A stretch of 64,000 bases of DNA from positions 220,467 through 284,466 of the forward strand of contig NZ_NIFO01000004.1 in the NCBI RefSeq assembly GCF_002233755.1, written 5' to 3'. Every line of letters begins with the position of its first letter. Positions within the stretch are counted from its first letter, which is position 1. A model generated the notes under the pieces. That model was given only the letters and a program-made list of their open reading frames with translations. It was not told the DNA's origin and did not search any database. Of the stretch, positions 8,511 to 16,549 are shown piece after piece. The translations under genes were made by a program, and so were the position numbers. This stretch comes from Acinetobacter piscicola. Its GTDB lineage: Bacteria > Pseudomonadota > Gammaproteobacteria > Pseudomonadales > Moraxellaceae.

Positions 8511-9187
8511 TGAAATCACGTACAAGTGAGCTGGCCGTCGGTATTTTTGTCATCATTTTTGGTATTGCCGTATTCTTTTTGGCAATGAAAGTGAGTGGAT
8601 TGGTTGGTACGAATCTTAAAGACAGTTATGAAATGTCTGCAACTTTTGACAATGTAAATGGTTTGAAGCCACGTGCTAAAGTGACCATGAGCGGAGTAAA
8701 AATTGGGCAAGTTGAAACGATTACACTTGACCCTGTAACCCGCCAAGCAACGGTTAAATTTGATTTAGATGGTTCTTTAACTTCTTTTAATGCAGAACAG
8801 CTTAAAAAAGTCAAAGAAAATACCTTGGGTGATTTGCGCTACAGTGCTGATTATCAAGCGGCAACACCTGAGAAACAAAAAGAAATGGAACAGCAACTGT
8901 TGGGTAACATGAAATCCATCACCAATATTGATGAAGATGCTTACATAATGGTTGCTACAAATGGTCTTTTAGGCGAGAAATATTTAAAAATTGTACCAGG
9001 TGGTGGAATTAACTACATCAAACGTGGTGAGAGTATATCTAATACTCAAGGTACAATGGATCTTGAAGATCTAATTTCCAAATTTATTACTGGTGGTGCA
9101 GGAAAATCATCGACTGATGCATCAAAAGCTCAAGATGAACCTGCAACGACCGAAACAACTGATGCTCAGACATCATTTGTCGAATAA
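8510..9187 (+). CDS. mlaD: MCE-domain phospholipid-binding protein MlaD
   Basis: Inner-membrane anchored periplasmic protein whose MCE domains form a hexameric ring carrying phospholipid. 225 residues, longer than E. coli MlaD (183). An N-terminal membrane anchor lies at about 8-30, then the MCE domain (FDNVNGLKPRAKVTMSGVKI, GQVETI). At about 90-138 a charged, Lys/Glu/Gln-rich stretch (including KKVKENTLGDLRYSADYQAA and TPEKQKEMEQQ) interrupts the domain before it resumes at NGLLGEKYLKI. Such an insertion is absent from E. coli MlaD. A Thr/Ala-rich tail ends the protein. GGAGGT at 8499-8504, inside mlaE, is its ribosome-binding site. Confidence 0.94.
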   Translation: MKSRTSELAVGIFVIIFGIAVFFLAMKVSGLVGTNLKDSYEMSATFDNVNGLKPRAKVTMSGVKIGQVETITLDPVTRQATVKFDLDGSLTSFNAEQLKKVKENTLGDLRYSADYQAATPEKQKEMEQQLLGNMKSITNIDEDAYIMVATNGLLGEKYLKIVPGGGINYIKRGESISNTQGTMDLEDLISKFITGGAGKSSTDASKAQDEPATTETTDAQTSFVE

Positions 9188-9207
9188 GCATGAGAGGAGT
9201 GATTTAA

Positions 9208-9831
9208 ATGAATATGCTTTTTAAACAAACTTTTGCTGCAAGTGTGTTGGCAACAATGGTTGTAACTGCGGCTCAAGCGGCACCAGCAGAGGCGCCACCT
9301 GCATTTGTTAAGCGTGTTGCAGATGGTTTAATTAGCCGTTTAAAAGCTGATCAGGGTAAATTACAAAATCCAGCCACTGTAAAAATGATAATACGTCAAA
9401 ATCTTGATCCATATGTTGATGGACAAGCATTTACACGTATCGTTATGGGAACTTATGCAAATAGCAGCACACCTGCACAACGTGCGCAATTTGAACAAAA
9501 TTTCCGTAATACTTTGATTGAAAATTATGGTTCTGCATTTGCTAAATATTCGAACCAAAGTTATTCAATGCGCCCTTACAAAGAGACAAATAGTAAATTC
9601 CCTGTTGTTACAGTGGACTTTAATAACAAAGGTGAAAAGATTCCTGTATCTTTCCAATTGTCAGATGCTGGCAGTCAATGGAAAGTACGTAATCTGAATG
9701 TAGCAGGTATTGATTTAGGTCTACAGTTCCGTAATCAGTTTGCTGCTAACGTACAACGTAATGGTGGCAATATTGACAAAGCAATTGCAACTTTTAAACC
9801 AGATGCAGATGCAGCGGTGAATAAAAAGTAA
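9208..9831 (+). CDS. mlaC: Periplasmic phospholipid-binding protein MlaC
   Basis: Soluble shuttle carrying phospholipid between the outer-membrane MlaA complex and MlaFEDB. 207 residues with a classical signal peptide (MNMLFKQTFAASVLATMVVT, likely cut after AQA at about 25). The mature part matches the MlaC/Ttg2D family: IIRQNLDPYVDGQAFTRIVM, then the EQNFRNTLIENYGSAF helix region and the DVDFNNKGEKIPVSF-like beta segment. AGAGGAG lies 8 nt before the ATG. It sits 20 nt after mlaD. Confidence 0.95.
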   Translation: MNMLFKQTFAASVLATMVVTAAQAAPAEAPPAFVKRVADGLISRLKADQGKLQNPATVKMIIRQNLDPYVDGQAFTRIVMGTYANSSTPAQRAQFEQNFRNTLIENYGSAFAKYSNQSYSMRPYKETNSKFPVVTVDFNNKGEKIPVSFQLSDAGSQWKVRNLNVAGIDLGLQFRNQFAANVQRNGGNIDKAIATFKPDADAAVNKK

Positions 9832-9865
9832 GATGTATAGCAAAGGTCAAGATAGGGATGAGTGA

Positions 9866-10153
9866 ATGATTGAATTTAGAAATCAGGAATTACATGTGAG
9901 TGGTAAGATTGCTTATGAGAATGCTGAAAACTATTATTTAAATGGTTTGAAAGTTATTCAAAGTGAAAAGAATTTTCCAATCATCGTGAATTTGTCTCAG
10001 CTTGAACATGGTAGTACCTTGGCTTTGTCGGTATTGGTGCAATGGTTGCGCCAAACTCCAAGTACACAAGGTTTACAATTTAAAGCAGTTCCTGAAAAAA
10101 TGATGAAGATCATTCAAGCTTGTCATTTGCAAGATGATTTAAAAATTATATAA
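9866..10153 (+). CDS. mlaB: STAS-domain protein MlaB
   Basis: Small cytoplasmic STAS-domain subunit that binds MlaF and is needed for assembly and activity of the transporter. 95 residues, normal length. Sequence is weakly conserved in this family, as usual; the pattern FPIIVNLSQLEHGSTLALSV (the STAS strand-loop with a Ser/Thr near the phosphorylation-like site) and its place as last gene of mlaFEDCB support the call. AGGGATGAG precedes ATG 9866. It is followed by a terminator. Confidence 0.88.
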   Translation: MIEFRNQELHVSGKIAYENAENYYLNGLKVIQSEKNFPIIVNLSQLEHGSTLALSVLVQWLRQTPSTQGLQFKAVPEKMMKIIQACHLQDDLKII

Positions 10154-10177
10154 ATCATTGTCTTGTCTAGTCGTTAA

Positions 10178-10205
10178 ATAAAAAAGCACCATGAGGTGCT
10201 TTTTT
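10178..10205 (+). terminator. Intrinsic terminator of the mla operon
   Basis: AAAAAGCACC, loop ATGA, GGTGCTTTTT. The A-run also makes it usable from the other strand. Confidence 0.92.
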
Positions 10206-10276
10206 ATTGGTTTTAAAGATACATTTGTCAAATAAGGTGTATTTCTTGTGCTTTGCAGCAGTACTTTAAAGTCCGC

Positions 10277-11290
10277 TCAAATCCATTTTTTCCATCTAAA
10301 GTAAACCAAAGGGCCGACAAAGAATGAAATGAGTATCGTAATCACGATATAAAAACTGGTTGTACCATGTGCAAAAGGTAATACTTCAGTGTTCATTCCA
10401 TAAATACTAGCAATCAACATCGGAGGAGCGAGCATACTTGGTAAAATCGAGAATCGACGAATCGTATCGTTCTGTTCGGTATTAATAAATCCAGATGTCG
10501 TATCCAGTAAGAATCGAACTTTTTGGAATAAGAACGCGTCGTGTTCTACAAGTGAACGTACATCTTCACTGAGCTCTCGAATATCTGCATCGTAGATATG
10601 ACTTCCTAAAGCACGTGGACGTGATAGAAACGTTAAAACACGACGTAAATCAATTAAACACAATTGTGCTTTTCCCAAGACATCTTCTTTTTGAGCTAAG
10701 CGTGTAATCATGTCATCTAGGTCAAGAATCATTTCGCGATGGCGAACGTTCAGCACTTCTGTTGAGTATAATTCCAAGTCCTTGTGGATATCTTCCAAGA
10801 TATCCGCAAGCTCATCCAGTTTTGCTTCAAGTAAACCTAAAAGAATCCACGTCGGATCTTTATATTCAATATCATAGTCATTACGTCGAGCACGTGCGCG
10901 AAAAGCACGGAAAGCGACAAGCTTCTCACCACGCAGGGTAAATAAGCGTTCTTTATGCAAAATGAATGCAACGGTTTGTACCGTTGCTAGCATATTTGAT
11001 GAATCGTCAGAATCACCTTCAACTTGATAGTTTTTATTTTTCGTTAAAAAATACGTACTGATATGTAAAATACCATCATCATCACGGTAAAATCGTGCAG
11101 ATGAGGAAATGTCTTCCAAAGACTTAAGTGTTGGTAAATTTTGCTCATAAGCATCCAATACCCACTCTTGTTCTTCTTGTGAAGGTGCAATGAGATCGAT
11201 CCACACCAACTCTGGATGTAGGTCAAATCCGCCATTAATGGTTGCATCTTCTAAGCTACCGCGCTCAGTGGCGTAAAAGGCTTCAAGCAT
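10277..11290 (-). CDS. corA: Magnesium/cobalt transport protein CorA
   Basis: Pentameric inner-membrane channel for Mg2+ (also Co2+ and Ni2+). 337 residues: a large acidic cytoplasmic domain, a long helical stretch, then two C-terminal membrane segments. The diagnostic YGMN motif is at about 297-300, followed by the short periplasmic loop TEVLPFAHGT, a second hydrophobic helix and a basic end (FRWKKWI). ATG 11290 is preferred to the upstream TTG 11323 because GGGAG lies about 11 nt before it. Divergent from the LOG-family gene. Confidence 0.93.
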   Translation of the reverse strand: MLEAFYATERGSLEDATINGGFDLHPELVWIDLIAPSQEEQEWVLDAYEQNLPTLKSLEDISSSARFYRDDDGILHISTYFLTKNKNYQVEGDSDDSSNMLATVQTVAFILHKERLFTLRGEKLVAFRAFRARARRNDYDIEYKDPTWILLGLLEAKLDELADILEDIHKDLELYSTEVLNVRHREMILDLDDMITRLAQKEDVLGKAQLCLIDLRRVLTFLSRPRALGSHIYDADIRELSEDVRSLVEHDAFLFQKVRFLLDTTSGFINTEQNDTIRRFSILPSMLAPPMLIASIYGMNTEVLPFAHGTTSFYIVITILISFFVGPLVYFRWKKWI

Positions 11291-11446
11291 AGTGTCTTTT
11301 CTCCCTTGCGCCGTAGTGTTCAATCGATGTGTGTATTTTAGACAAGGATTTCAGGAAAAACACTGATTACATTGTTCTTTTGCAAAAAAAATCTTGATTG
11401 GTTATGTGTAACTTTAGCATGACAAAATTAAAATTAGGTTAAATTT

Positions 11447-12064
11447 ATGAATTCTATTGCTATTTTTTGTGGTTCTTCTTTAGGTTCAGATCCAATCTTT
11501 GCCGATATTGCTCAACTGACTGGTGAAACTATCGCCAAACAAGGTAAAACCTTGGTTTATGGTGGTGGCCGTTCTGGCCTAATGGGTATTATTGCAGATA
11601 GTGCATTGGCCGCAGGTGGTCAAGTTTTAGGTGTGATTCCACAGGGTTTAGTCGATCGTGAGTTGGCACATCCTGACTTAACGGAACTGTATATTGTCAA
11701 AAATATGCATGAACGCAAAACTAAAATGTCAGAATTGTCTGATGGATTCATCGCTTTACCTGGCGGTGCAGGGACGATTGAAGAGATTTTTGAACAATGG
11801 ACTTGGGCACAATTGGGAATTCACTTGAAGCCGTGTGCATTTTTAAATATCGATGGTTTTTATGATGATTTGCTTAAATTTATTCAACTCACCACGGATA
11901 AAGGCTTCTCGAAAGCACGTTTTACCGATCAACTGATCCATTATGCATCTATTGAAGAAATTTTAAATAAGTTTGAACATTATCAAGCACCTGAGCCGAA
12001 ATGGGGTGTCAAAGATCGTGAAGAATTGGTCAAGTTAGATCAAGTAGATAAGAGGTTTGGCTAA
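11447..12064 (+). CDS. LOG-family nucleotide 5'-monophosphate phosphoribohydrolase
   Basis: Rossmann-fold protein of the lysine decarboxylase-like/LOG family, whose members release the base from nucleoside monophosphates (in plants, cytokinin activation). 205 residues. The family signature PGGAGTIEE and the upstream IFCGSSLG and VYGGGRSGLMG nucleotide-binding blocks are complete. The natural substrate in this bacterium is unknown. It is followed, after about 100 AT-rich bases, by a Nudix gene in the same direction, so both may act on nucleotides. Confidence 0.88.
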   Translation: MNSIAIFCGSSLGSDPIFADIAQLTGETIAKQGKTLVYGGGRSGLMGIIADSALAAGGQVLGVIPQGLVDRELAHPDLTELYIVKNMHERKTKMSELSDGFIALPGGAGTIEEIFEQWTWAQLGIHLKPCAFLNIDGFYDDLLKFIQLTTDKGFSKARFTDQLIHYASIEEILNKFEHYQAPEPKWGVKDREELVKLDQVDKRFG

Positions 12065-12165
12065 ATCATCTGAACCTGATATTGATACTTGCTTTGAACA
12101 CAATATATTGTTTTTTATTTTATTAATGGCACAATATGTTGTGTTTTAATTTTTTTTAATAAAAT

Positions 12166-12558
12166 ATGAATGTGATTACCGTTGCTGCCGCAGTGATTTT
12201 GAATGAACAAAATCAATTGTTATTGGTGAGAAAGAAAAATACTCAGTTTTTTATGCAAGTGGGTGGCAAACTTGAAGAGAATGAATTGCCAGAACAGACC
12301 ATGCTTCGTGAAATCCATGAGGAAATTGGTGTTCAAGCTAAAATTCAACAATTTATTGGTCGTTTTGAAACACGGGCAGCCAATGAGGCGAATCATCAAT
12401 TGGTGAGTTATGTTTACCAAGTTGATTTAGATCAAGTACCTAAAATTGATGCCGAAATTGCGGAGATGAAATGGATTAACTTGAATGATGATCAGACACT
12501 TTTAGCACCATTAACCAAAGAGGTTGTAATTCCGTGGTGTAAGCAAATTCTTGCATAA
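12166..12558 (+). CDS. Nudix hydrolase
   Basis: Nudix pyrophosphohydrolase of the MutT type. 130 residues, one compact domain. The Nudix box is intact: G, five residues, E, seven residues, REIHEEIGV (about 33-55). The segment VLNEQNQLLLVRKKN before it is the usual first strand pair. Substrate cannot be read from the motif; it lacks features specific to 8-oxo-dGTPase MutT or to diadenosine hydrolases. No clear Shine-Dalgarno sequence precedes the ATG (only A/T-rich sequence). Confidence 0.87.
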   Translation: MNVITVAAAVILNEQNQLLLVRKKNTQFFMQVGGKLEENELPEQTMLREIHEEIGVQAKIQQFIGRFETRAANEANHQLVSYVYQVDLDQVPKIDAEIAEMKWINLNDDQTLLAPLTKEVVIPWCKQILA

Positions 12559-12560
12559 TA

Positions 12561-12740
12561 CCCTCTCTCAGTCTCTCCCAGAGGGAGAGAAGTATTTAAG
12601 AGCTCTCTCAGCCTCTCATAGGGGGAAGTATTTAAAACCTTTTCTTAGTCTCTCTCATAGGGGAGAAGTATTTAAAAACCCTCTCTCAATCTATCCCAAA
12701 GGGGGAGAAGTATTTAATCTCTCATGAGAAGTATGGCGGA
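12561..12740. repeat. Four-and-a-half tandem REP-like hairpin units
   Basis: Units of about 36-43 bp repeat here, each of the form CTCTCTCAGTCTCTCCC, a GAGGG/GGGAG arm, then the constant tail AGAAGTATTTAA. Copies lie at about 12561-12599, 12600-12635, 12636-12674 and 12675-12717, with a partial fifth reaching 12740. Each unit can fold as a hairpin (CTCTCCC against GGGAGAG). The array fills the gap between the Nudix gene and the convergent comF, so it may end both transcripts. Single units of related type occur at 13510-13550 and 60745-60780. Confidence 0.75.
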
Positions 12741-13370
12741 TTACTCTGCAGCAGCGATACAAGCGGTATGTACTTGCTGACAGCCTAAGTTTTCGAGTGC
12801 TAGCTTTAAGGCATGAACTGAGCTTCCTGTTGTTACGACATCGTCAATAATTAACACTTTTTTATATCTTCTTCGTTCAGTTTTGATGATTTGAAATTGT
12901 TGTTCGATATTTTCCAGTCGCTCTATACGGCTTAAGCCTTTTTGTGAATGTTGGGCCGCGCGAATCACGGGTTGCCATACAGGTATTTTGAGTTCTATCG
13001 CCATAATTTTGGCAATGATCAACATTTGGTTATAGCCACGTTCTTTTAAGCGTTCTGTGGAAATCGGCATTGGGACAATGGCTTGAACTTTGGGGAGTCT
13101 TAAATTTAATAGACTGTTGCTAAGTAATGTTTGATATTGCAGTTGTTGCTCGTATTTATAGGTTTGAATGACTCGATCTATCGGAAAGAGATAGTGATGT
13201 GCGCATAAAATATTTTGCTCATATCTTTCGATGTGCTGTTTGTACCACGGTAAATGATCCCAACAATCTGTACAGAGTGAATGCTGTTGTTGTTTGTCGA
13301 TTCCACAAAGTAGGCAAGGGGAAATGCTTTGCATGCCTTTGTGGAGGAGTTGATTGATAAATTGGAGCAT
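12741..13370 (-). CDS. comF: ComF-family phosphoribosyltransferase-like protein
   Basis: Member of the ComF/GntX family, needed for DNA uptake in transformable bacteria, with a type I phosphoribosyltransferase fold. 209 residues. Two CxxC pairs near the N-terminus (CLLC, CTDC) form the predicted zinc ribbon. The PRPP-binding loop VLIIDDVVTTGSS is near the C-terminus, and GYNQM and RIERLENI in between are family blocks. ATG 13370 has GGAG within the preceding bases. recG lies upstream on the same strand, 231 bp away. Confidence 0.88.
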   Translation of the reverse strand: MLQFINQLLHKGMQSISPCLLCGIDKQQQHSLCTDCWDHLPWYKQHIERYEQNILCAHHYLFPIDRVIQTYKYEQQLQYQTLLSNSLLNLRLPKVQAIVPMPISTERLKERGYNQMLIIAKIMAIELKIPVWQPVIRAAQHSQKGLSRIERLENIEQQFQIIKTERRRYKKVLIIDDVVTTGSSVHALKLALENLGCQQVHTACIAAAE

Positions 13371-13509
13371 AGGATTCGTTTTATTATTTTTAATTGAGCG
13401 TTAATTTTGCATAGTTATGATTTGAGCGCAATGTTATTTATCACTGTCTCAATCAAAAAATACAAATCCATATTGTTTTAAATGATGTTTATTTCGTATT
13501 TATAGATGT

Positions 13510-13550
13510 AATCCCTCCCAACCTCCCTTTTTCAAAGGGAGGAGCTTTTT
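13510..13550. repeat. REP-like hairpin between recG and comF
   Basis: CCTCCCTTT (13522-13530), loop TTC, AAAGGGAGG (13534-13542), followed on the plus strand by AGCTTTTTAT. It is preceded by TCCCTCCCAA. The form matches the other REP-like hairpins in this window. The rest of the 230-bp gap holds nothing recognisable. Confidence 0.65.
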
Positions 13551-13601
13551 ATATTTTTATGATGGAAAATGCATTTACTCAAAACCGATAGAATTATTAC
13601 A

Positions 13602-15647
13602 CTACACATACGCATATCTTGGTGCTTCAGGTAACCATCGTTTAAGCAAGGCTTCCGCATTTTCAGGATAATCTTTTAAGACCTGAGCAGCGACATAATG
13701 CGCTTGATTGAGTAAATGATCATCACGTTCTAACTTGGCAACACGAAAACCCATATCACCCGTTTGTTTTGTACCGAGTAGCTCACCCGGCCCTCGAATT
13801 TCTAAATCTTTTTCCGCAATAATAAAACCATCATTGGTTTCACGCATGATGCGTAAACGTTCTTGTCCATTTTGTGACAATGGATTTTTATAGAGTAGGG
13901 CACAGAAACTTGCTGTCGCACCACGTCCAACTCGTCCACGTAATTGGTGTAGTTGTGAAAGCCCTAAACGTTCAGCATTTTCAATGACCATAATGGATGC
14001 ATTTGGAACGTCTACACCCACTTCAATAACGGTAGTTGCAACTAAGAGTTGTAATTCATTGTCCTTAAACTGTTGCATAATCATCTGTTTTTCATCTGCT
14101 TTCATCTTGCCGTGGACTAAGCCAATATTGAGATGAGGAAAGCGTTCTTTTATTTCCTGATAGGTTGCTTCAGCAGCTTGTGCGTCCAAAGTTTCTGACT
14201 GTTCAACTAGCGTGCAAACCCAATAGGCTTGTTTCCCTTCAGCACAATTGGTGGCAATTCGATTGAGGACTTCTTCTCGTCGATCAAGCGGAATCGTCAC
14301 AGTTTGAATCGGGGTACGTCCCGGCGGAAGTTCATCAATCACAGAGGTATCCAAATCACCATAAGCAGACATCGCCAAGGTGCGGGGGATTGGTGTTGCT
14401 GTCATTACCAGTTGATGTGGCGTGGTATTGTTCACACCTTTATTGCGCAGTGCTAAGCGTTGATCCACGCCAAAACGGTGTTGTTCGTCAATAATGACTA
14501 AGCCGAGTTTGGCAAATTCAACATTGTCCTGAAATAAAGCATGCGTTCCAACGATCAGATTGGCTGTACCATCTTTTAAGGTTAGTTCCGCAGCTGTGCG
14601 AGCTTTGCCTTTTTGTTTACCTGAAAGCCAAGATACATTTAAACCGAGTGGTTCAAACCATTTTTTAAAATTTAAATAATGTTGTTCGGCTAAGATTTCC
14701 GTCGGCGCCATCAATGCAACTTGCCATCCTTCCTCTAAGGCATGACAGGCTGCTACGCCTGCGACTAGGGTTTTTCCTGCACCTACATCACCTTGAACTA
14801 AACGTAGCATCGGTTTGTTTTGTTTTAAGTCCTTGGATATTTCATTTGAAACACGCTTTTGGGCATTGGTCATTTCAAAAGGTAAACTGGCTAAAAGCTG
14901 CTTAGCAAAGGTTTTACTGGGAGAAAATGAAGGCGCTGCAATTTGCTGAATAAAAGCGCGTCGTGTCAGTAAACTAATTTGGTGTGCGACCAATTCTTCA
15001 AAAATCAAACGTTGCTGAGCAGGATGCGAACCTTGCGAAAGTTGCAACATATTGGCATTTACAGGGGGATGATGAATATATTCAAGTGCTTGATTTAAGG
15101 CATAGCCATTGGTGAATTTTTCAGGAAGTAATTCAGGTAAATCATCGGCATGATGTTTTAAAGCTTGTTTAACATACTCACGGAGTTTCGGTTGTGTTAA
15201 ACCCTCAGTTGCAGGGTAGATTGCTGTGAGCTGTGTTTGGGGAAGTGGTGTATGCTCTGTAATCAATTGTATTTCAGGATGATACAATTCTAAACCACGT
15301 GCGCCGACACGGACTTCACCGAATATTCTTAAACGATTGCCTGCTTTGGCACGATCCATCAATGCTTTATAAATATGGTAGAAACGTAAAGTGACTTTGC
15401 CAAAATCATCTTGCAATAAAATGGCCATCGATTTGCGTTTACCGGGTGGCATGTCAATGGATTTGACTACACCTTCAAGCAGGTAGCTGCGACCAACTTG
15501 CAATTGGTTCATGGGAATGATCGTGCTACGATCTTCATAATCACGTGGCAAATGAAACAGCAAATCGTCTGTGCTGAAAATATTGAGCTTTTCGAGTAAG
15601 GCAGCGGCGGCATTGCCAAGCCCTTGTAATTGGTGGACGGCAGCCAT
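13602..15647 (-). CDS. recG: ATP-dependent DNA helicase RecG
   Basis: Branch-migration helicase acting on stalled forks and Holliday junctions. 681 residues (E. coli 693). In order: an N-terminal wedge/OB domain (GRSYLLEGVVKSIDMPPGKR), helicase domain 1 with RLVQGDVGAGKT (Walker A) and IIDEQHRFG (DExH), and helicase domain 2 with LLVATTVIEVGVDVPNAS, the HQLRGRVGRG block and the C-terminal RGPGELLGTKQTG motif typical of RecG. ATG 15647 gives the start MAAVHQLQGLGNAAA. Confidence 0.96.
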   Translation of the reverse strand: MAAVHQLQGLGNAAAALLEKLNIFSTDDLLFHLPRDYEDRSTIIPMNQLQVGRSYLLEGVVKSIDMPPGKRKSMAILLQDDFGKVTLRFYHIYKALMDRAKAGNRLRIFGEVRVGARGLELYHPEIQLITEHTPLPQTQLTAIYPATEGLTQPKLREYVKQALKHHADDLPELLPEKFTNGYALNQALEYIHHPPVNANMLQLSQGSHPAQQRLIFEELVAHQISLLTRRAFIQQIAAPSFSPSKTFAKQLLASLPFEMTNAQKRVSNEISKDLKQNKPMLRLVQGDVGAGKTLVAGVAACHALEEGWQVALMAPTEILAEQHYLNFKKWFEPLGLNVSWLSGKQKGKARTAAELTLKDGTANLIVGTHALFQDNVEFAKLGLVIIDEQHRFGVDQRLALRNKGVNNTTPHQLVMTATPIPRTLAMSAYGDLDTSVIDELPPGRTPIQTVTIPLDRREEVLNRIATNCAEGKQAYWVCTLVEQSETLDAQAAEATYQEIKERFPHLNIGLVHGKMKADEKQMIMQQFKDNELQLLVATTVIEVGVDVPNASIMVIENAERLGLSQLHQLRGRVGRGATASFCALLYKNPLSQNGQERLRIMRETNDGFIIAEKDLEIRGPGELLGTKQTGDMGFRVAKLERDDHLLNQAHYVAAQVLKDYPENAEALLKRWLPEAPRYAYV

Positions 15648-15707
15648 GTCCCCTCAACTTAGGTTAAATTGATTTTTAAAAATCGGTTTTGAAGAATAGG
15701 TCATTTG

Positions 15708-16484
15708 ATGCATATTCTATTTATTGGTTATGGTAAAACATCACAGCGTGTTGCTAAACAATTATTTCAACAAGATCACCAAATTACCACAGTGAGTCGG
15801 AGTCCGAAAGATGATGATTTTGCTCAACATCTCACTCAGGATATCCAACAACTAGATTTGTCGCAAGTTCAAGTGATTGATGCGGTTTATGTATTACTTG
15901 CGCCATCACGTGGTAATTCTCAAAGTCCAATTGAAAATTATCAACAGACTTATGTCGATTCGGTTCAGCCGATTGTAAAAGCTTTAAAGCATCATCCTGT
16001 AAAACGAATTATTGTCGTGTCGTCAACACGTGTTTATGGTGAAAGTCATGGAGAGCGTATTGATGATGATTCTGAAACTATTCCAAGTGATGAGCAAGGT
16101 CGATTGTTGTTGAAAATGGAGCAGTTATGGCAACAGGCTTATCCTAAAGAATGTGTGATTGTTAGACCGACTGGAATTTACGGCACTTCAGTTGCTCGTA
16201 TGCAAAAACTTGCGGAAACGACAAAAACTTACCCCAATATTCATTGGTCAAATCGAATTCATATTGATGATTTGGCAAACTTTTTAGTGCATTTGCTTCA
16301 CGTGGAACGTGCTGAAAAATCGTATATTTGTACGAATAACCAACCGATTCCTTTGCACGAAATGATTTTAAAGATTCAAAGAGAGTTGAATTTGCCTGAA
16401 TTGGTTTTGGAAAGTGAGAGGGAGACAGGGAAACGGATTTTTGCAGAGAGGATGGTAGTGAATATTACTATTGGAAATATTTAA
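15708..16484 (+). CDS. NAD(P)-dependent epimerase-like protein (YeeZ type), altered C-terminus
   Basis: Rossmann-fold short-chain dehydrogenase/epimerase relative. 258 residues from ATG 15708 (TAGG 7 nt upstream). Visible: the nucleotide-binding start MHILFIGYGKTSQRV, VSSTRVYGES (the catalytic Ser/Tyr region is degenerate, as in YeeZ proteins), VRPTGIYG and NRIHIDDLANFL. Relatives usually continue after GKRI..RM with a further 15-25 residues of the kind SGFxxxYPDxxxGY. Here the frame reads GKRIFAERMVVNITIGNI and stops, and no other frame supplies the missing end. The C-terminus therefore looks replaced where the adjacent AT-rich gene begins. Substrate unknown. Confidence 0.8.
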   Translation: MHILFIGYGKTSQRVAKQLFQQDHQITTVSRSPKDDDFAQHLTQDIQQLDLSQVQVIDAVYVLLAPSRGNSQSPIENYQQTYVDSVQPIVKALKHHPVKRIIVVSSTRVYGESHGERIDDDSETIPSDEQGRLLLKMEQLWQQAYPKECVIVRPTGIYGTSVARMQKLAETTKTYPNIHWSNRIHIDDLANFLVHLLHVERAEKSYICTNNQPIPLHEMILKIQRELNLPELVLESERETGKRIFAERMVVNITIGNI

Positions 16485-16549
16485 ATGAAAATTGTATATA
16501 AACAATTGGTTATTTATAATTTATTTATTCAATTGGAAATAAAAGATCT

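Noticed and set aside
12561..12740. The tandem repeat considered as a CRISPR array
   Set aside because: Units differ in length and sequence, there are no spacers of constant size, and no cas genes are near.
15708..16549. A simple frameshift at the end of the epimerase gene
   Set aside because: Neither of the other two frames restores the expected C-terminal motif, so sequence replacement fits better.
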